64,000 nucleotides of DNA. Source: Gerris lacustris (taxonomy: Eukaryota; Arthropoda; Insecta; Hemiptera; Gerridae). The notes under the pieces were generated by a model, which did not search any database, was not told where the DNA came from, and worked only from the letters and a program-made list of their open reading frames with translations. The position numbers were made by a program, and so were the translations under genes. Shown here one piece after another: positions 57,491 to 64,000 of this stretch. The stretch is from assembly GCA_951217055.1 (NCBI GenBank), contig OX578277.1:70783455-70847454 (forward strand), given 5' to 3'. How positions within the stretch are numbered: the stretch's first letter is position 1; each line of letters begins with the position of its first letter.

Positions 57491-58308
57491 GTAATTACAG
57501 AAGTGTTAATTATAAATAAAGAAGGTCGGTTTATTTTATTATTATTTCTATTTCATCTTTAATGATTTATTTTTTAACTAAGTTATGAGATAATTCAATT
57601 AATACTGTACAATTTTAGATAAGTTAAAATCTCCTATTAATTACCATAATAAAAATGAATTATTACACCCTTAATACATCATAAGATTCATCAGGTACTA
57701 TGACTGTATTATTACTGGTACCATGACTGGTACTACACTACTGGTCATGACGGGTACTAGGACTTTAACGTTTTATTCTACTATACCAACTTAAAAAAAA
57801 AAATAAATAACACAAAGTTTGAATTCAGGGCACTTCCCGTTCCCCCAACTCAATCTCAGCAGACAGTTAGACATTTATTTTTGGAATATCATCAATATTT
57901 CGGATACTAAAAGTTGCAATATTTTAAATTTAAAAGAGTCATATTAAAGCTTAGTAAAGCTGTTATCTTTAAGGTGTTTGCAGCTATCTATTACAATACA
58001 GTAGTTATACGAGCTCTAACGTTTTCTATTTTTAATTAAATATTATTATTTTCTAGTTCTAACGAATTAACGTATGACAAAAAGTTAAATTTAATAGCTG
58101 AAATGATATTTCTCTTTAAAGTTTTTAATTTCTTTCAGGCGGTATATCGTTTGTCATTCTAGCTTTATTAGTTCCAATGATATTACCAACTTGTAAGTCG
58201 AAAACACGTTTTACTAAAAAAATGTAAAAATGAGATAGCTATCAAAATAACTAAGAATTGGACCCTTATAGAACTTTTTTACTCCAAATTAACTGTACTA
58301 TCACATCC

Positions 58309-58328
58309 CACACACACACACACACACA
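58309..58328. repeat. (CA)n microsatellite replacing the transposon's right tip
   Basis: Ten CA units follow directly on TCACATCC of the right arm where the left arm continues to CAGGGTGTCC. Confidence 0.8.
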
Positions 58329-59844
58329 TCAAATTGAGGTTTATTACCGCAAGTTAGTAAGTTATGATATCTCCCTGGGCTTGTTCAAAGGACCTATTTC
58401 GTGGTTTATGTCTTCAGGCGTAAGCCCCCGGATTTTTTATTAAAAAAGTATAATAAGCCCAGTCGACTGTGTCTACTAATCAGTTAATCGGGTTATCGTT
58501 CAATGTCTTAGTAAATGTTGGTCGTGTTCAAGTTGTGTTTAAGTCTTTTGTCTAGTAATTTTAGTTCGTAAGCTGTTAATATAGTGTTAGTAAGGTTAAC
58601 TGTCCGTGGGTGAAAGATGGTTGGTCGGTCTTGTCTAGTAACTGTGTCAGTAGTTTGTTCCTAGCTTATCACATTTTGTCTTCATCTGTCTATCAAAGTC
58701 CCTTTTGATAAATATGCACTTGAACACCCACCTATTTATAATTATCTGGTTGACTTCGGGTTTTTTTTTTTTTTGGTTTTTTTTAAAGCTGTTCCTTTTT
58801 ACAATTTAACAATTTTTAACCTAACACCGTTTCGGTAAAATTAATAGTTTTCTTTTTAAATATATATAAAATATCCTCTCACGAAAATAAGGGAAATGTT
58901 GGAAACCAGGGAGTTTATTAAGGGTGGGGGATTCACTCAGGATAGCCAAAAACCTTCAAAATGGTTGAATTAACACATAAAACACCATAATAGTTATATA
59001 AATATACAAAATAAGAAATATGAACCAAATTATTTCGTAAAGTTTCGATTAGCCGATATTGAAACCCGTAATTTAAACAAAAATAAATTCGTTTTTAATT
59101 AATTCCAGCACATAATAATGTCATAAACCATTTAAAGCATATGCTCTCCGAAATATTTTTACAATCGATTGTAATATTAAGGGTATATTAATATAATCGA
59201 TTATTACTCACACACAATATTTATTAGGGAAATAGGATGTTATAACTTTTATGTACAAAAGTGTGATATTCCTTTGCCCCAATGTTTATTAGACAAAACA
59301 TCCCTTTGTCGTAACACTTATTTAAGCTGAAACTTGGCACATTTGTAGTCTAGGACAATTTTGAAGTAGAATTACGGATATTTCGAATTTCAAAAAATTA
59401 TTAAAAATCAGTAGAATACTTCATTGAGACGAAGCTTAGTACAAATAATTACAAGATAAAAATAACTTTTTATATACTACGTTTTTAAATTTTCTGTTGA
59501 ATCATATGTAATGTTGATAATATAATTGTCATTGTTATAATATAATGTTAGTGAAGAAAAGTAGTTCCGAATTTATTTACTTCAGATAAATGACAACCGT
59601 CTAGAGAGCTGATCTTAAACATATGAAAGGACAAATATTTGTACAACGGATCGCCCACACCGAATCTAAACCGTGCCATCTTGATATGCCCCCGTGTAGG
59701 GACAATAAGAGAAGAAAAATAAAAATGTGTACAAGTAAAGAAGTGCAGATGCAGAAAAATTAAACCGATACCTAGGACACAAGTGTAAACAAACCTGGTT
59801 GTCACACGTCAATTAATTTATTTCTTTGTTTACTTTTCCTTTTT
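58329..59844. other. No recognised feature
   Basis: No gene or repeat end found. A poly(T)/TTGG patch lies near 58760. Confidence 0.4.
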
Positions 59845-60165
59845 CGCTGTCATGCAATGTTAATCTTTTAATAAAAAATCACAAATTTGAAACCCGTCAA
59901 AATGAAGATTGTAAATATGGGACATGTCAAAACAAATAAAATAACTTGCGGATTTTTTCCGAACTAACTTTCCATACAGCAAAGTTTGCTGAAAACTAAT
60001 TAAATTTTGCTGAAAGATGGCTAAAAGTATTAAAATATTTCATTGTCCTCGTGTTCTGAGCTATTCTAAAATTTTCAAATGTCTAGCTACTCGGGAAGTT
60101 AGTTAAAAATCGATTGCAAGATTTGTACTGGACAAACAAACTAACAAACAAGAAAGCTAGCTAAT
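59845..60165 (-). repeat. R13 fragment, inverted
   Basis: Minus-strand match to 35040-35265 (CAGCAAATTTGCTTCATGGA-like, ATCCGCAAGTTATTTTATTT, ATTTCAAATTTAAGATTTTT). Confidence 0.65.
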
Positions 60166-60666
60166 AAAAACGTAGTCAAATAAAATACATTGTAAGATGT
60201 TGTAAAATAAGGTTGTTTTTCTGTTACCCAATTCTTCTTTTAAATAATTTCACGGTTAAGCCGGGCGCCGGGTAGACCAGCTGGTTTAGTATAAAATTTG
60301 AAATAGATAAACTAATGTTCTGGATGCACCAACAAATATGTACTGTTAATAGTGCATGTAAAATATTCTAATATACTTCGAATTCTATATTAGTTGTAAA
60401 TGTTAATACAAGTATATGATATTGTGTCAACATGGTATTTTTTCAACATTTTCTCTTTGCAATTGAAATAACCTCTTTTTTTCACGCAGAATAGAATATA
60501 ATTTTCAATACTGCATGTGATTTTAAGTTTATTTATTCAAGTTTAGCTTCACCGATATTACAGCTTCAAATTTCAGCTTTATTTAAATTCTTAATTCTTT
60601 ACTCATCTTTATTCATCTCTGTATTAAAACTGGAATATGACTTTTGTTAATTTAGGGTGTTTTGTT

Positions 60667-61300
60667 AAAAATCTATATACATAAAAGTCAAATAAGACTC
60701 ACTCATATCTCCAGAACGGCAATAGAGCTGACATTTTATACCGAGGTTCCTCTTATTCCCAAAGTACTTTCTAAGATATCGTTTTACGTTCCGATTCAAT
60801 GTGGCGGCTATTTATATCCGGAATTAGACATGACGATATCTCCTGAACCCAATTGGACTAGAACCTAGAAATTCCAAAATTTGCTTCCTCTTTTGACATA
60901 AATAATTTTTATTTAAATGACGTTGTTAATAATTTTTGTTCAAGGATGTTTTAATTGGTCATCTTGAATATTGGCGATCATTTATATCCATCACAATACC
61001 TCTTGAATGGTAATTAATAGCTGGAAAGCTAAAATTTAGCATAAAGGTCCCTCTCACCCTTAGGTACTTGCTAACAAATATTTTTACAAGTAGCAATATT
61101 GATTCAATATGGCGCCAATTTATATGCAGTATTCGATATTTCGATATCTCCAAAATCAATTGTACTAGAACCTTGAAATTTAGAAGTTAGTTTCTATTAA
61201 TGATTGGTAGAAACAACTTTTGTAAAAAGATTTTCGGAATCGGCCATTTAATTTAAAATGGTAGCTATAAAAGTCTCTTTCTTTATATTTATCGCCATTT
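60667..61300 (-). repeat. R13-like end fragment
   Basis: AAATCTATATACATAAAAGTC is the inverse of an R13-type terminus. Downstream are three modules, each with an AATNTGGCGGCTATTTATAT-type phrase and a 'clause' on ATATCTCCNRAA (near 60800, 60970 and 61110). Confidence 0.5.
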
Positions 61301-61387
61301 CTTAATGCTAATATGTTTTTGTTTTTTTTAATCTGAACTCTAAGAGGGGAAATAGGGGCAAAGTAAACAACCCATCATAAACCAATC

Positions 61388-62112
61388 AAACCAAATAAAA
61401 AATACACTGCCAGAGTGGCACATAGCTATGTGTGTCCTCGCGTCCTATCGCGTATAATTGAATGATTTTAGGCTTTTAAAATCCATTATTGTCTAATTTA
61501 TTTAATTTTCCCCCAAATAAAACCTGGTCGCCAGGTCTCAAGGTCCATAGGCTCGCTGTGCTGTTGAAGAGGTAGGTCAAATAGATGAGAGGTGGGGGAA
61601 CCAAGCCACCTCCTATTCCCCTCTTCTATGTCCCTCCCCGCGTTCTCTCCATAGTAAAAACTATTAATAGTTTCATCGATCTTTAACACTTCATAGCAGT
61701 GTGGCTGTTCTAAAAATTGTATTTTAAAAAAATGTTTGCCTCATTGAATAGATGAAGTTAATTTTTTCCCCGACCTAATATTCCAACTTTAAATTTTAAG
61801 TTCACGTTTACACGAGCATTGCGCGTGAACACTTGGGCGGTAAACGTTGTCAAACAAACTCTTCCTGGGTATTGGTAAAATGAACATGTCTACCACATTT
61901 CATCAAAATCGGTCTACTTTTACTCAAGTTATCGTCACACGTTTCAGGCGACGCGGACACACAGACCGACAGACAGTCATGAGACCAAAAATGTTCCCTG
62001 ATGTCTGAAACATATTTCTGTCTTGGAATTTTTAAAATCGGAGGCATAAAATTGTTTCGTACTCAAAAGTGAACTCAATGCTTCCGTATACCTCCGGTAA
62101 ACTCGGAAGTAA
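61388..62112 (-). mobile_element. R4 full-length copy
   Basis: Longest R4 in the window. On the minus strand it starts with the GCTTCCG...CGGAAGC hairpin (62080-62110) and ends with GAGGACACACATAGCTATGT then GCCACTCTGGCAG. The CTGTCTGTCGGTCTG track and the GGTAGACATGTTCATTTTACC segment are present. A GGTGGCTTGGTTCCCCCACC palindrome (near 61593) is private to this copy. Confidence 0.75.
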
Positions 62113-63787
62113 TATATTTACAAAACACGCTCCTTAGCAAATAACGGTAATCCAGCAATACTGTCATATTAACTAAGTATTTTGTCACTTTTTTTTATCA
62201 ATGAATTTAATTATGTAAAATGCAACAAATAATTTTAAACGTAAGCACGTACATAAGTACAACCTGGTAATCCTGCACAATTAATAATCAATAGCCTTCT
62301 CTAATAATTACATCAGCTTTTACCAGTTTTTCCACAATTTCCTGGCTTATATATGTACCTGGCACTCAAACCTTGAGATTCGAAAGACAGCTTTTTTTAA
62401 AATAACAAATTTTGTAAAACGGTTTTCCAATCGGTCATTTTGATTTAAGATGAAATTATATGCAATATTTTTCAAAACGACACTTGTGAACCTAGTTTCA
62501 CTAGAACGCTGCAACTTTTTAGGTAGGTACCTCTTTTTTCTAGGCTTTTATTTAAAGTATTTTAATATAATTTAAGCTAGTTTTATTCTTTGCTATGAAA
62601 TATTTTTTACAGTTACCCATACACCCAAGAAGATAGGTTTTAGTTATCATACACGATTAAACATTTTGCGGAAACATGAAGTTTGCTCAAACTTGAGCCA
62701 TTCATGTCAAACATGAGTTTGCGCAAACTTACATACTTTTCTAAAATAAGTAGAATATACGAGAAAAATATTGTGCTAGCGCGACAATTCGATTTTAGAT
62801 ATTTTCTTGGATTTACACGTTTTGAGTTCCCCTTAGTACAACAAAGTGGTTTTTAAATAATTTAATCTGTAGGCTATCACATGACCGATTTTGTTGAAAT
62901 TTAGCATACAGGGTCAGAAAAATAACTCCCCTGGAAGAAGTTTATTTTATCTCTAAATTTGGGGGCTTTCGGTATTTGTTAATGCCACGTTAATGAAACG
63001 GGACATCATTTGTATAATCAAGTAGTGTCCTAACGACGGCAACGACTCACCTCGAAATTATTTGTTATTACTAAGCTAAGGCAACCCCATTTAGTCCAAT
63101 AAAAATAAATGTTGGTTTAGATTTGTTGGTCTTCAAACAGATATAATAACTTATCTAAATTAATTTAATTATTTTTACTTTTTTTCTAAATATAAAATTA
63201 AGCCAGTGGCCACGGGAAGGCCACTTAACGTCTCGTATGTCAATAAGTGAACAATAGGAGGCCCAGATAATAAATGAATCGCTGGTGCTACTGTTTTCGC
63301 GGTAAGATATTTCTTTCTTTTGGAGAAACCGGCGTAAAATAAATAGCCAATGAAAAACTTTTATTTCCTAGCAGGAGTAGTTAAGACCTCCTTCCTCCAC
63401 TTCTAGAGAGCGCATATTTTTCCTACTTGAAAAAACCGGTGAGAAATAAAAAGCGGGAACCAATTAAAACTAGAGCTCGTTAGTGCAAGTTATTTGTCTT
63501 TTTCCCCGAGTATTTTAACCTAATAAATAAATAAATAAAAGTTACAATCGATTTTAACGGTAATAATATTTGTTATAATAATATTTATTACATGTTATAC
63601 GTTATTTAATTTGATCTCCTTATCATTCTTCTAAGGCTAAATACTTTTTTCCAGCACAATAAAAAAAACTACTTATATTCAATATGTGAGATTGAATGCG
63701 TTAAAGAAAATTAGCTATGCTATTCTGTGGATCTTAGATAAAGCAGTTGTTCCTTCATGTTGACGCTGCGTAAAATGGATTTTATCA
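62113..63787. other. No recognised feature
   Basis: AT-rich sequence without a supported gene. A (AAAT)n patch is at 63522-63537. Confidence 0.4.
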
Positions 63788-64000
63788 TTTGCTTCCGAGC
63801 TTGCCAAAGGATACGGAAGCTACGTGACCTACGAGCTTCCGTACGAAGCTACGAAATTTTAAGTCTCCGATTTCAAAAATTCCAAGACAGAAATCCGGTT
63901 CAGACATCAGGGAACAGGTTTGGTTCCGAGTTTGTCTGTCAGTCTGTCACTCAATCTTTGCGAACCAACATATCTTAAAAACTACACGTCCGATTTTAAT
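63788..64000 (+). mobile_element. R4 copy, cut by window edge
   Basis: Starts TTTGCTTCCGAGCTTGCC, continues through TCTCCGATTTCAAAAATTCC, CATCAGGGAACAGGTTTGG and the CTGTCAGTCTGTCAC track, and runs off the end. The start hairpin is expanded by a partial repeat (CGAGCTTCCGTACGAAGC near 63832). Confidence 0.7.

Larger units (their letters stand above)
54737..58308. mobile_element. Tc1/mariner-superfamily element with ~350-bp inverted repeats
   Basis: Left end CAGGGTGTCCCGGG preceded by TA. The left arm 54737-55109 is mirrored by 57979-58308 (GCTAGAATGATAAATGATAT against its inverse near 58144-58163; GGATGTGATAGTACAG against CTGTACTATCACATCC). The last ~38 bp of the right end are missing and a (CA)n tract stands in their place. 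The interior holds a decayed transposase (56645-57490) and a GC-rich tandem array (55505-56220), unusual cargo for this superfamily. Confidence 0.85.

Noticed and set aside
62616..62634. Possible tiny exon after TTTTTTACAG
   Set aside because: The phase fits exon 39346, but the donor (GTTTTA) is poor and the peptide is only six residues.

Overview
This is AT-rich, repeat-saturated eukaryotic nuclear DNA, most likely from an arthropod and probably an insect. The evidence is the set of transposable elements: jockey- and CR1-type non-LTR retrotransposons, Tc1/mariner and hAT elements with their expected target duplications, several interspersed families whose ends look like Helentron/HINE elements, long (TA)n tracts, and a eukaryotic tRNA-Ala. 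There are no operons or bacterial signals. The species cannot be fixed from the sequence alone.

Only two things look like host genes. One is a tRNA-Ala(AGC) on the minus strand at 2265-2337. The other is a set of three short, phase-compatible exon candidates on the plus strand (11045-11092, 32272-32304, 39346-39466) with good splice sites. They would be part of one protein gene whose very large introns hold most of the repeats in the first 40 kb. Its product is not recognised.

Layout. 1-7.3 kb: end of a long interspersed family, a nested-palindrome MITE, foldback elements (1049-1984, 6258-6572, 6604-7272), the tRNA, a perfect 36-bp hairpin and (TA)n tracts. 7.6-9.8 kb: a 5'-truncated jockey-like element with an 11-bp target duplication. 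10.1-10.8 kb: a hAT MITE with an 8-bp duplication. 12.1-13.7 kb: a long-terminal-inverted-repeat element carrying a decayed gene for a protein with a cysteine-rich C-terminus. 15.2-20.6 kb: Helentron-like repeats and a four-arm mariner MITE. 21.5-27.3 kb: a full-length, apparently intact CR1-type LINE (two open reading frames) that split a small tandem repeat. 27.8-32.2 kb: a Helentron-like repeat split by an LTR-like insertion, further repeats and a GC-rich poly(A)-tailed retroelement. 33.1-37.7 kb: a 4.55-kb non-autonomous hAT with perfect 8-bp target duplications that contains another nested element. 40.7-45.1 kb: a nearly complete jockey element on the minus strand, slightly damaged. 45.4-53.3 kb: more interspersed repeats, one giving an occupied site that can be compared with empty sites elsewhere in the window. 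54.7-58.3 kb: a 3.6-kb Tc1/mariner-superfamily element with ~350-bp inverted repeats, a decayed transposase and an internal GC-rich tandem array. The rest is older repeat debris or sequence in which nothing is recognised.

Family names used here: R1 (starts TTTTTAGGGTCCGTAGGC, ends CTTGACCTGTTTAT), R2 (starts TTTTTAGGGTTTCGTTGC), R3 (GGGTTTTTAGATCATACTC start), R4 (starts GCTTCCGAGCTTACCGAAGG, ends TGGCAGTCTATTTT), R5 (CCTGAACGGNTGAAC tandem units), R13 (starts ACTAGCCGAATTGGCACGC, ends TTAGTTTTATATATATAGAT) and H (contains GGAACGAAGTTCC). These labels are local to this report.
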